The notes under the pieces are model-generated. The model saw only the letters and a list, made by a program, of their open reading frames with translations, was not told where the DNA came from and did not search any database. Both the position numbers and the translations under genes were made by a program. From Actinomycetota bacterium (GTDB lineage Bacteria > Actinomycetota > Nitriliruptoria > Euzebyales > Egibacteraceae), in the NCBI GenBank assembly GCA_019347785.1, contig JAHWKQ010000087.1, positions 1 through 8,345 on the forward strand: 8,345 bases of DNA, in the 5' to 3' direction. Positions 1 to 8,009 of the stretch are shown in pieces; the stretch's first letter is position 1, and the number at the start of each line of letters is the position of its first letter.

Positions 1-932
1 AGGTCTCGGCCGAGGAGCTCGGCGGCGGCGACCTGCACGCGCGCACCTCCGGGGTCGTCGACCACCTGGCCGACGACGACGCCCACGCGCTGCAGATCGT
101 GCGCTCGATCGTGGGCACGGTCGGCCCGCGCGCGTCGCCCCCGTGGGAAGTGGCACCCACCGAGGAGCCGGCCGTGGACCCCGGGCAGCTCTACGGGGTG
201 GTGCCGCCCGACAGCCGCACCCGCTACGACGTGCGGGAGGTGATCGCGCGACTCGTCGACGGCAGCCGCTTCCACGAGTTCAAGGCGCTCTACGGCACGA
301 CGCTGGTGACCGGCTTCGCGCGCCTCCACGGCCACCCGGTCGGGATCGTGGCCAACGACGGCATCCTGTTCGGTCAGTCCGCCCTGAAGGGCGCGCACTT
401 CGTGCAGCTGTGCGACCGGCGCGGGGTGCCCCTGGTGTTCCTGCAGAACATCACCGGCTTCATGGTGGGCCGCGGGTACGAGGCCGGCGGCATCGCCAAG
501 GACGGGGCGAAGATGGTGACCGCGGTGTCCTGCGCGGCCGTGCCCAAGCTGACGGTGATCATCGGCGGCTCGTTCGGCGCCGGGAACTACGCGATGTGCG
601 GCCGGGCGTTCTCGCCGCGGTTCCTGTGGATGTGGCCGGGTGCCCGTGTGTCGGTCATGGGCGGCGAGCAGGCCGCCGACGTGCTCGCCACCGTCCGCCG
701 CGATCAGCTCGCGGCCCGCGGGGAGGAGTGGTCCGGCCCGCAGGAGGAGGAGTTCAAGGAGCCGATCCGCCGTCAGTACGAGGAACAGGGCCATCCCTAC
801 TACGCCACGGCGCGGCTGTGGGACGACGGGGTCATCGACCCGCTGGACACCCGCATGGTGCTGGGGCTGGCGCTGTCGGCCTGTGCGAACGGCCCCACGG
901 GCGCCGTCGGCTACGGCGTGTTCCGCATGTAG
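1..932 (+). CDS. liuB: Methylcrotonoyl-CoA carboxylase, carboxyltransferase (beta) subunit, 5'-truncated
   Basis: The reading frame is open from base 3 to the TAG at 930-932, so the start lies left of the window. The roughly 309 visible residues are the C-terminal 60% or so of a family that usually has about 515-540 residues. The beta subunit transfers the carboxyl group from carboxybiotin on the alpha subunit to 3-methylcrotonyl-CoA in leucine catabolism, in the cytoplasm. Diagnostic MCC-beta motifs are visible: QNITGFMVG (bases 444-470, where propionyl-CoA carboxylases usually have a DVPGF-type sequence), GGIAKDGAKMV, GGSFGAGNYAMCGRAFSPRF, MGGEQAA, and the C-terminal YGVFRM. It is the first visible gene of the operon; the next gene starts 19 bases after its stop. 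The GTG at 99 is an internal codon and not the start. Family assignment is firm; the substrate follows from the motif and from neighbours liuC, liuD and liuE. Confidence 0.95.
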   Translation, partial: VSAEELGGGDLHARTSGVVDHLADDDAHALQIVRSIVGTVGPRASPPWEVAPTEEPAVDPGQLYGVVPPDSRTRYDVREVIARLVDGSRFHEFKALYGTTLVTGFARLHGHPVGIVANDGILFGQSALKGAHFVQLCDRRGVPLVFLQNITGFMVGRGYEAGGIAKDGAKMVTAVSCAAVPKLTVIIGGSFGAGNYAMCGRAFSPRFLWMWPGARVSVMGGEQAADVLATVRRDQLAARGEEWSGPQEEEFKEPIRRQYEEQGHPYYATARLWDDGVIDPLDTRMVLGLALSACANGPTGAVGYGVFRM

Positions 933-951
933 CCCCGCGTACCATCGCGTG

Positions 952-1737
952 ATGGAGGGCGACGCGCTCAGGCTGCGGCGCGACGAGCGTGGCGTCGCCA
1001 CGCTCACCATGCACCGCCCCGCCGCGCGAAACGCCTTCGACGAAGACCTGGTCGGCCGGCTCACCGCCGCCGCCGAGGCGCTGGCGGCTGACGAGGCCGT
1101 GCGCGTCGTCGTGCTCACCGGCTCCGGCGACGCCTTCAGCGCCGGCGCCGACCTCGCCTGGATGCGTTCCATGGGGAACCGGCCGCACCGCGACAACGTC
1201 GCGGGCGCCCGTCGTCTCGACCGCATGCTGCGCCTCCTGTACGACCTGCCCAAACCCCTCGTCGGGCGGGTGAACGGGCCGGCGCTGGGCGGAGGGACCG
1301 GGCTCGTCGCGGTGTGCGACGCGGCGGTGGCCGCCGACGACGCGCTGTTCGGCTTCACCGAGGTCCGCCTCGGGCTCGCGCCCGCCCTCGTCGCTCCCTA
1401 CGTCGTGCGCAAGGTCGGCCGCTCCTTCGCCCGCTGGGCGTTCGTCAGCGGCGAGCGCTTCGACGCCCGGCGTGCGCTCACCGCGGGCCTGGTGCACAAG
1501 GTGGCGCGGGCCGACGAGCTCGACCGCGTGGTCGAGGCGACGGTGACCGGCTGCCTGCGCGCCGGTCCGCGGGCGGTTGCCCACGCCAAGCGCCTGCCCG
1601 ACCTGGCCGTGGCCGACCTGGACGAGGCGGCCGCCCGCACGAGCGAGCTGCTCGCGGACCTGCGTGCCGGCCCCGAGGCGCAGGAGGGCATGGCAGCCTT
1701 CCTCGAGCGGCGCGCGCCGAGCTGGGCCCCGGAGTAG
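952..1737 (+). CDS. liuC: Methylglutaconyl-CoA hydratase (enoyl-CoA hydratase/isomerase family)
   Basis: This 261-residue crotonase-fold enzyme probably hydrates 3-methylglutaconyl-CoA to HMG-CoA between the carboxylase and lyase steps. The oxyanion-hole segments are visible at residues 62-68 (FSAGADL) and 109-117 (GPALGGGTG). The catalytic glutamate that corresponds to Glu164 of rat enoyl-CoA hydratase is E137 in TEVRLGL. The other classical glutamate (rat Glu144) is replaced by G117. The LGL-A-PALVAPYVV stretch resembles LiuC proteins rather than general beta-oxidation hydratases. Length is normal for the family. The start is ATG 952, with a GTG directly before it in frame (949) as an alternative; neither has a clear Shine-Dalgarno. 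The stop is 3 bases before liuD. The name rests on position between the two carboxylase subunit genes plus the motif; a generic hydratase is the fallback. Confidence 0.88.
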   Translation: MEGDALRLRRDERGVATLTMHRPAARNAFDEDLVGRLTAAAEALAADEAVRVVVLTGSGDAFSAGADLAWMRSMGNRPHRDNVAGARRLDRMLRLLYDLPKPLVGRVNGPALGGGTGLVAVCDAAVAADDALFGFTEVRLGLAPALVAPYVVRKVGRSFARWAFVSGERFDARRALTAGLVHKVARADELDRVVEATVTGCLRAGPRAVAHAKRLPDLAVADLDEAAARTSELLADLRAGPEAQEGMAAFLERRAPSWAPE

Positions 1738-1740
1738 ACC

Positions 1741-3735
<1,995 letters not shown>

Positions 3736-3737
3736 CG

Positions 3738-4664
3738 GTGGTCGGTCCGCGGCGCTTCCCCCTGCACGGCCTGCCGCGGCGGGTCACCGTCCACGAGGTG
3801 GGTCCCCGTGACGGGCTGCAGAACGAGGGCGCCACGGTGCCCACGGACGTCAAGGCCGAGTTCGTGCGCCGTCTCGTCGATGCGGGCCTGCCGGTGGTCG
3901 AGCTGACCAGCTTCGTCCGGCCTGACCGGGTGCCGCAGCTGGCCGACGCCGAGGAGCTCGTCGACGCCGTGGATCCGGCGCCCGGTGTGCGCCACCCCGT
4001 GCTCGTGCCGAACCTGCGCGGCCTGGAGCGGGCGCTGGCGCACGGGGTCCGGGACATCGCGGTCTTCGCCAGCGCCACCGAGTCCTTCGCCCGGCGCAAC
4101 CTGGGGCGTGGCGTCGACGAGTCGCTTGCCATGTTCGCCCCCGTGGTCGAGCGGGCCCGCTCCGAGGGTGTGGGCGTGCGCGCGTACGTGTCGATGTGCT
4201 TCGGCGACCCCTGGGAGGGCGCCGTCGACGTGGGGCGCGTCGTGGACGTCGGGCGACGCCTGCTCGACCTCGGCTGCTGGCAGCTGAGCCTGGGCGACAC
4301 CATCGGGGTGGCCACGCCGGGCCACGTCGTCGTGCTGCTCGACGCGCTGGCCGCCGCCGGCGTCGGGCCCGACCGCCTGGGCGTGCACTTCCACGACACC
4401 TACGGGCAGGCGCTGGCGAACACCCTGGTCGCGCTGCGGGAGGGTGTGACCGTCGTCGACGCCTCGGCCGGCGGACTGGGCGGCTGTCCGTTCGCCCGCA
4501 GCGCCGCGGGGAACCTGGCGACCGAGGACCTCGTGTGGCTGCTTGAGGGACTCGGCGTGGCGACCGGCGTCGACCTGGACCGCCTGGTCGACACGAGCGT
4601 GTGGATGGCCGGCCAGCTCGGCCGCCCGAGCCCCTCGCGCGTGGTGCGCGCCCTGTCGGGCTGA
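3738..4664 (+). CDS. liuE: Hydroxymethylglutaryl-CoA lyase
   Basis: This 308-residue TIM-barrel lyase splits 3-hydroxy-3-methylglutaryl-CoA into acetyl-CoA and acetoacetate, the last step of leucine breakdown. All expected active-site elements are visible. VTVHEVGPRDGLQNE near the N terminus contains R24 and the metal ligand D25. The GVHFHDTYGQAL motif gives metal ligands H217 and H219. GGLGGCPFA carries the active-site cysteine C250. AAGNLATEDLVWLLEGLG gives the fourth metal ligand N259. These correspond to human Arg41, Asp42, His233, His235, Cys266 and Asn275. Length is typical of bacterial forms, with no targeting sequence. The start is GTG 3738, 2 bases after the liuD stop and with a good AGGAG, so it is surely co-transcribed. 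It is the last gene of the tight block; 62 bases separate it from the next gene. Confidence 0.95.
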   Translation: MVGPRRFPLHGLPRRVTVHEVGPRDGLQNEGATVPTDVKAEFVRRLVDAGLPVVELTSFVRPDRVPQLADAEELVDAVDPAPGVRHPVLVPNLRGLERALAHGVRDIAVFASATESFARRNLGRGVDESLAMFAPVVERARSEGVGVRAYVSMCFGDPWEGAVDVGRVVDVGRRLLDLGCWQLSLGDTIGVATPGHVVVLLDALAAAGVGPDRLGVHFHDTYGQALANTLVALREGVTVVDASAGGLGGCPFARSAAGNLATEDLVWLLEGLGVATGVDLDRLVDTSVWMAGQLGRPSPSRVVRALSG

Positions 4665-4677
4665 CCCTCCACAGTCG

Positions 4678-4701
4678 CGAGCCGGCGGTACGAGCCGGCG
4701 G
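4678..4701 (+). repeat. 11-bp direct repeat in the leader of the AbiEi/DUF559 gene
   Basis: CGAGCCGGCGG occurs at 4678-4688 and again at 4691-4701, a 13-bp period with a 2-base spacer. It sits between the HMG-CoA lyase stop and the ATG of the AbiEi/DUF559 gene. Tandem half-sites ahead of a DNA-binding protein gene could be an operator, but a GC-rich background makes such repeats easier to get by chance. Confidence 0.5.
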
Positions 4702-4709
4702 CCGGCCGC
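4698..4709. promoter_or_regulatory. 12-bp perfect palindrome, candidate autoregulatory operator
   Basis: GCGGCCGGCCGC is a perfect 12-bp palindrome ending 17 bases before the ATG at 4727, overlapping the second copy of the 11-bp direct repeat. AbiEi-type antitoxins are known to bind inverted repeats in their own promoters, so this is a plausible self-control site. That role is inferred from position and family only. No clear -10/-35 or Shine-Dalgarno is visible in this leader. Confidence 0.35.
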
Positions 4710-4726
4710 GCCGGCATGGTCGGCGC

Positions 4727-5638
4727 ATGACCCGACCGTGGCCCTGCCTGGCCGAGCTCGCCTCCCGTCAGCACGGCGCGGTGCACCGGCGACAGGCCGA
4801 GGTGCTGGGCGTCCCCGGGCGCACGCTCAGCGCGTGGGTCGCGGGGGGCGGCTGGCGACGCCTGCAGCGCGCCGTCTACACCCCTCCCGGCAGCCCCGAC
4901 ACCTTCGAGCGGCGGGTCGGCGCCGCCCTGCTGGCCGCCGGGCCCCGGGTGCTCGCGGCTCGCTCGACCGCCGCTCGGCTGTGGCGGCTGACCGACTCCT
5001 GCCCAGTGACCCTCGACCTCGTCGTCCCGGTCGGACGGGGCGTGCCCCGCCTCACGGGCGTCATGGTCACCCGTTCCCGCACCCTGCTGCGGGCCGACGC
5101 CGCCTGGGTCGACGGGTTGGCGGTCACCAGCGTGGATCGCACCATCTGCGACCTCGCCGCCACGCTGGGCGAGGCCGAGCTGCGCGAACTGGTGGCGGTC
5201 GCCGTGCAACGCCGAGCCACCACGCTCGATGCCATCGGCGTCCGGCTCCGGCGGCTCTCCTCCCCCAGAGGAGGCGGCCGGCTGCGGGCGGTCCTGCTCC
5301 AGCTACAGGGTGACCAGACGGACTCGACACTCGAGCGGCGCGTCCGCAGACTGCTGTGCGAGGGGGGATTGCCGCCCCATCCGGGCATCTTCTCCGTCGA
5401 GCACCGGGGCCGGGTGATCGCGCGGGTCGACATCGCCTACCCGGCACACCGGGTGGGGATCGAGGTCGACGGCTACGCCTTCCACGCGACACCGCAACAG
5501 TTGCGGGCCGACCACGCGCGGGCGAACAGGCTGGCGGCGGCCGGGTGGGTGTTGCTGCGAGTGGGCCACGAGCAGCTGAACCGGGACCCGCTGACGTTCG
5601 TCGACCACGTCCGGGCGCTTGTGCGCAACCCCGGCTGA
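4727..5638 (+). CDS. AbiEi-type winged-helix protein fused to a DUF559 (Vsr-like) nuclease domain
   Basis: This 303-residue protein has two parts. Residues about 5-55 look like the AbiEi-family antitoxin winged helix (LAELASRQHGAVHRRQAEVLGV, then WRRLQRAVYTPPG). Residues 55-180 match the following AbiEi-like region, including an AVTSVDRTICDLA segment. Residues about 205-300 look like DUF559, a Vsr/PD-(D/E)XK endonuclease-like fold: RVDIAYP with D235, then IEVDGYAFH with E246 and D248, and a conserved tail RANRLAAAGWVLLRV. The candidate metal-binding residues are intact. ATG 4727 is chosen because the domain starts right after it and upstream starts would overlap the lyase gene; no clear Shine-Dalgarno precedes it. 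No AbiEii-type nucleotidyltransferase toxin is adjacent, so it is a solo gene. Such fusions are frequent in actinobacteria and their function is unknown to me. It interrupts an otherwise acyl-CoA catabolic gene row. Cognate DNA or partner is unknown. Confidence 0.85.
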   Translation: MTRPWPCLAELASRQHGAVHRRQAEVLGVPGRTLSAWVAGGGWRRLQRAVYTPPGSPDTFERRVGAALLAAGPRVLAARSTAARLWRLTDSCPVTLDLVVPVGRGVPRLTGVMVTRSRTLLRADAAWVDGLAVTSVDRTICDLAATLGEAELRELVAVAVQRRATTLDAIGVRLRRLSSPRGGGRLRAVLLQLQGDQTDSTLERRVRRLLCEGGLPPHPGIFSVEHRGRVIARVDIAYPAHRVGIEVDGYAFHATPQQLRADHARANRLAAAGWVLLRVGHEQLNRDPLTFVDHVRALVRNPG

Positions 5639-5722
5639 ATGCTGCCGTAGGTACGCACACCTCCACTTGGTGGCCGGCGCTTGTGCCGACATGCGGCACT
5701 ATGCGGCCGCAGATACGCACAC
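5616..5722 (+). repeat. Pair of divergent 45-bp direct repeats between the AbiEi/DUF559 gene and the acyl-CoA dehydrogenase gene
   Basis: Copy 1 is 5616-5660 and copy 2 is 5678-5722, offset by 62 bases. Aligned without gaps I count 33 matches in 45. Both begin CGCTTGTGC and end TACGCACAC, sharing CGGC and ATGC blocks in between. Each unit has 5-bp inverted arms (TGTGC near the left end, GCACA near the right). Copy 1 covers the last codons and stop of the nuclease-fusion gene; copy 2 is wholly intergenic. Divergence suggests an old duplication or two copies of a dispersed element. Confidence 0.6.
5683..5711. promoter_or_regulatory. Two adjacent dyads in the acyl-CoA dehydrogenase leader
   Basis: GTGCCG-ACATG-CGGCAC (5683-5699) is a perfect 6-bp inverted repeat with a 5-base spacer. 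Two bases later comes the 10-bp palindrome TGCGGCCGCA (5702-5711). Both lie within repeat copy 2 and end 32 bases before ATG 5744. They are absent in repeat copy 1. They may be a regulator site for the dehydrogenase gene; no convincing -10/-35 pair can be named. Confidence 0.35.
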
Positions 5723-5731
5723 CGTGCATGT

Positions 5732-5737
5732 GAGGGA
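5732..5737 (+). promoter_or_regulatory. Ribosome binding site of the acyl-CoA dehydrogenase gene
   Basis: GAGGGA lies 6 bases before ATG 5744. It fixes this ATG as the start rather than the in-frame ATG at 5681-5683 upstream in the repeat. Confidence 0.75.
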
Positions 5738-5743
5738 CCACAG

Positions 5744-6907
5744 ATGGCGCTGTCGTTCGCGCTCAGCGACGAGCAGGAGCAGCTGCGAGGGACCGTGCGG
5801 CGCTTCGCCACCCAGGAGGTCGGGCCCCGCGCGCGCGAGTTGAACGCTGCCGGACAGTTTCCCGTCGACCTGTTCGCCCGGATGGGCGAGCTGGGACTGC
5901 TGGGCCTGCCGTTTCCGGTCGAGGACGGAGGCTCCGGGGCGGACCTGCTCACGTTCTGCCTGGCGGTGGAGGAGGTCGGCCGGGTCGACCAGTCGCTGGG
6001 CATCACGCTGGAGTCGGCCGTCATCCTGGGCGGGATGCCGCTCGTGCGCTTCGGCGGCGAGGAGCAGAGGCGGCGCTGGCTGCCACCGCTGGTGCGCGGT
6101 GAGCGGGTCGCCGGGTTCGCCCTGACCGAGCCGACCGGAGGGACGGACGCCGCGGGCCTGCGCACGCGCGCCACCCTCGACGGCGACGAGTGGGTCATCG
6201 ACGGAGGTAAGGCCTTCATCGGCAACGCCGGCACGCCGGTCACCTCACATGTCGCGATCACGGCGATCACCGGTGAGCGTGACGGCCGTGCCGAGATCAC
6301 GAGCCTCCTGGTACCGGCCGGCACGCCCGGCTTCGTCGTGCACGAGCGCAACCGGCTGGTCGGGTGGCACGCCATCGACAACCGGCACCTGAGCTTTGAC
6401 GGCTGCCGGGTCCCGGTCGGCAACCAGCTGGGACGGCGGGGGCGGGGTCTGGCGAACTTCCTGTCCATCCTCGACCAGGGACGGGTCGCGATCGCCGCGC
6501 TGGCCGTCGGGCTGATCCAGGGCTGCGTCGACGAGTGCGTCGCCCACGCCGGCCGACGACACGCCTTCGGCAGGCCGATCGGCGCCCACCAGGCGATCGC
6601 GTTCAAGATCGCCGACATGCAGGTCGCCGCGCAGACGGCCCGCGACGCCACGTGGCGCGCCGCCTGGATGCACGACCAGGGCCGTCCGTATCGCCGCGAG
6701 GCCAGCGTCGCCAAGCTGTACGCCACCGAGGCGGCGGTGACGGCTGCCCGCGAGGCGTGCCAGGTCTTCGGCGGCCTCGGCTTCACGACCGACCAGCCGG
6801 TGGGCCGCTTCTACCAGGACGCCAAGGTGCTGGAGGTGGGCGAGGGCACGAGCGAGGTTCAGCGTCTGCTGATCGCGCGGGAGCTGGGGCTGCCCGAACC
6901 GCGCTGA
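5744..6907 (+). CDS. Acyl-CoA dehydrogenase (SCAD/branched-chain type)
   Basis: This 387-residue, full-length FAD enzyme oxidises an acyl-CoA to the 2-enoyl-CoA and passes electrons to electron-transfer flavoprotein. The N-terminal helical domain begins FALSDEQEQLRGTVRRFA. The middle beta domain has GFALTEPTGGTDA (FAD/substrate contact). The C-terminal domain has RHAFGRPIGAHQAIAFKIADM and CQVFGGLGF. The catalytic base is E367 in VGEGTSEVQRLLIAREL, the site used by MCAD and SCAD. Isovaleryl-CoA dehydrogenases have alanine there (GAGTSE) and use a glutamate in an LDLER helix; here that helix reads LDQGR with G246. So despite lying downstream of liuBCDE it is unlikely to be a classical LiuA; butyryl-, isobutyryl- or 2-methylbutyryl-CoA are better guesses. 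It has its own leader and Shine-Dalgarno, 105 bases after the preceding gene. Its stop faces the protease gene stop across 8 bases. Family certain, substrate not. Confidence 0.93.
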   Translation: MALSFALSDEQEQLRGTVRRFATQEVGPRARELNAAGQFPVDLFARMGELGLLGLPFPVEDGGSGADLLTFCLAVEEVGRVDQSLGITLESAVILGGMPLVRFGGEEQRRRWLPPLVRGERVAGFALTEPTGGTDAAGLRTRATLDGDEWVIDGGKAFIGNAGTPVTSHVAITAITGERDGRAEITSLLVPAGTPGFVVHERNRLVGWHAIDNRHLSFDGCRVPVGNQLGRRGRGLANFLSILDQGRVAIAALAVGLIQGCVDECVAHAGRRHAFGRPIGAHQAIAFKIADMQVAAQTARDATWRAAWMHDQGRPYRREASVAKLYATEAAVTAAREACQVFGGLGFTTDQPVGRFYQDAKVLEVGEGTSEVQRLLIARELGLPEPR

Positions 6908-6915
6908 CGGCGCCA

Positions 6916-7926
6916 TCAGTCTCCGAGCTCGGTGGGGCGCACCGGGACCGAGCGGAGACCGCCGCCGCGGAACACGCGCACGGGGACGGGCCGGCCGATG
7001 CGCTCGGCGCTCATGAGGCGCTGCAGGTCGCCGACGTCCTGCACGGGTTCCTCTCCGACGCTCAGGATGATGTCCTCGGCGCGCAGGCCCGCGGCCGCGG
7101 CGGGGCTGCCGGGGACCACCGACAGCACCTCGATGCCGTGCTCGCGGCCGGTCGCCCGAACCGCCTTGGGCGGCAGCGGCCGTGACCCGCCGGCGATGCC
7201 CAGGTAGGCGCGCCGGACCCGTCCGTCGCGCATCAGCGCGGCGATGATCGAGCGCGTCGCGTCGTTGATCGGCACCGCCAGTCCCAGTCCCTGACCCAGC
7301 CCGGGACCAACCACCGCGGTGTTGACTCCCACGACCCGCCCGGCGCTGTCGGCCAGCGCCCCGCCGGAGTTGCCCGGATGCAGCGCCGCGTCGGTCTGGA
7401 TGACGTTCTCGACGAGGCGCGCGGCGCGGCTCGAGCCGGCGGCGAACGACCGGCCCAGGGCGCTGACCACTCCGGCGCTGACCGATCCGGCGAAGCCCAG
7501 CGGGTTGCCGACGGCCACGACGAGCTGCCCCACGCGCAGCCCGTCGGCGTCACCGAGCTCAGCCGCGTCCAACCCGCCGGCCGCCACACGGACCACGGCC
7601 AGGTCCGACAGCGGGTCGGCTCCGACCACCTCGAAGTCGACCTGTCGGCCGTCGGCGAACGCGGCGGCGCCCTCACGGGCCTCTCCGACCACGTGCGCCG
7701 AGGTGAGCAGGAACCCGTCGGGCGTCACGACCACCGCCGACCCCGAGCCGGCCTGGCGCCGGCCCCCGCGCACCTGCGACATGACCCGCAGGCTCGCCAC
7801 CGACGGCAGCAGCCGGTCGGCGACGTCCGTGACCGTGCGCGAGTAGGCGTCCAGCGCCGCCGCCTCCCGACGGTCCTCGACCGAGTCCCGGGCCCGGTCC
7901 AGCACCGGGCTGTCGGCCTGTCCCAT
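6916..7926 (-). CDS. S1C serine protease with PDZ domain (HtrA/DegP-like)
   Basis: This 336-residue trypsin-fold protease probably takes part in protein quality control or regulated cleavage. The catalytic triad is complete: H78 in LTSAHVVG, D108 in DPLSDLAVV, S187 in HPGNSGGAL. The glycine-rich GSGSAVVVTPDG before the histidine and the AVGNPLGF and VNTAVV strands are typical. A single PDZ domain covers about residues 240-330 (RAYLGI, then PGSPAAAAGLRAEDIILSVGEEPVQ). Unlike most HtrA proteins there is no signal peptide or transmembrane helix; the first 45 residues are polar and probably helical, so it may act in the cytoplasm. The start is ATG at 7926-7924, with AGGGAG 7 bases upstream. An in-frame TGA (7947-7945) seven codons before it excludes a longer N terminus. 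It converges on the acyl-CoA dehydrogenase gene with only 8 bases between stops. No gene symbol is assigned because several HtrA paralogues are usual. Confidence 0.93.
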   Translation of the reverse strand: MGQADSPVLDRARDSVEDRREAAALDAYSRTVTDVADRLLPSVASLRVMSQVRGGRRQAGSGSAVVVTPDGFLLTSAHVVGEAREGAAAFADGRQVDFEVVGADPLSDLAVVRVAAGGLDAAELGDADGLRVGQLVVAVGNPLGFAGSVSAGVVSALGRSFAAGSSRAARLVENVIQTDAALHPGNSGGALADSAGRVVGVNTAVVGPGLGQGLGLAVPINDATRSIIAALMRDGRVRRAYLGIAGGSRPLPPKAVRATGREHGIEVLSVVPGSPAAAAGLRAEDIILSVGEEPVQDVGDLQRLMSAERIGRPVPVRVFRGGGLRSVPVRPTELGD

Positions 7927-7933
7927 GCGCGTG

Positions 7934-7939
7934 CTCCCT
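7934..7939 (-). promoter_or_regulatory. Ribosome binding site of the S1C protease gene
   Basis: Read on the minus strand, AGGGAG precedes the ATG at 7926 by 7 bases. It supports the chosen start, which is also the only one possible after the in-frame stop at 7947-7945. Confidence 0.75.
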
Positions 7940-7953
7940 GGCCCTCAGAAGCT

Positions 7954-7969
7954 TGTAATCAGCATTACA
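7954..7969. promoter_or_regulatory. AT-rich palindrome TGTAAT-N4-ATTACA in the protease leader
   Basis: A perfect 6-bp inverted repeat with a 4-base spacer (TGTAAT CAGC ATTACA) lies 27 bases upstream of the protease start. It is conspicuously AT-rich for this sequence, and imperfect outer arms GCT and AGC extend it. On the minus strand a weak -10-like TACTGT (7972-7967) overlaps its edge, so a bound protein would probably control the protease gene. No regulator is identified. Confidence 0.5.
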
Positions 7970-8009
7970 GTAGCGTGCCGCGATTGCGCCGGCCGTGGGC
8001 ACCCATGGG

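Noticed and set aside
4601..4726. Longer N terminus for the AbiEi/DUF559 protein from ATG 4601
   Set aside because: It would overlap the lyase gene by 64 bases, run through the repeat/palindrome leader, and add a Pro/Arg/Gly-rich tail not seen in the winged-helix family.
5303..5692. Repeated CAYLR-HSA peptide in two minus-strand frames as a possible small gene family
   Set aside because: The similarity comes from the 45-bp DNA repeats, not from a protein; one frame is antisense to the AbiEi/DUF559 gene.
5473..6786. 437-codon minus-strand frame across the dehydrogenase gene
   Set aside because: It lies opposite a certain acyl-CoA dehydrogenase and the intergenic repeats. Its Arg/Ser/Pro-rich translation has no family features.
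6923..6932. 10-bp palindrome CCGAGCTCGG near the protease C terminus
   Set aside because: It lies in coding sequence (last codons of the protease), short palindromes are frequent in GC-rich DNA, and it has no loop to act as a terminator.
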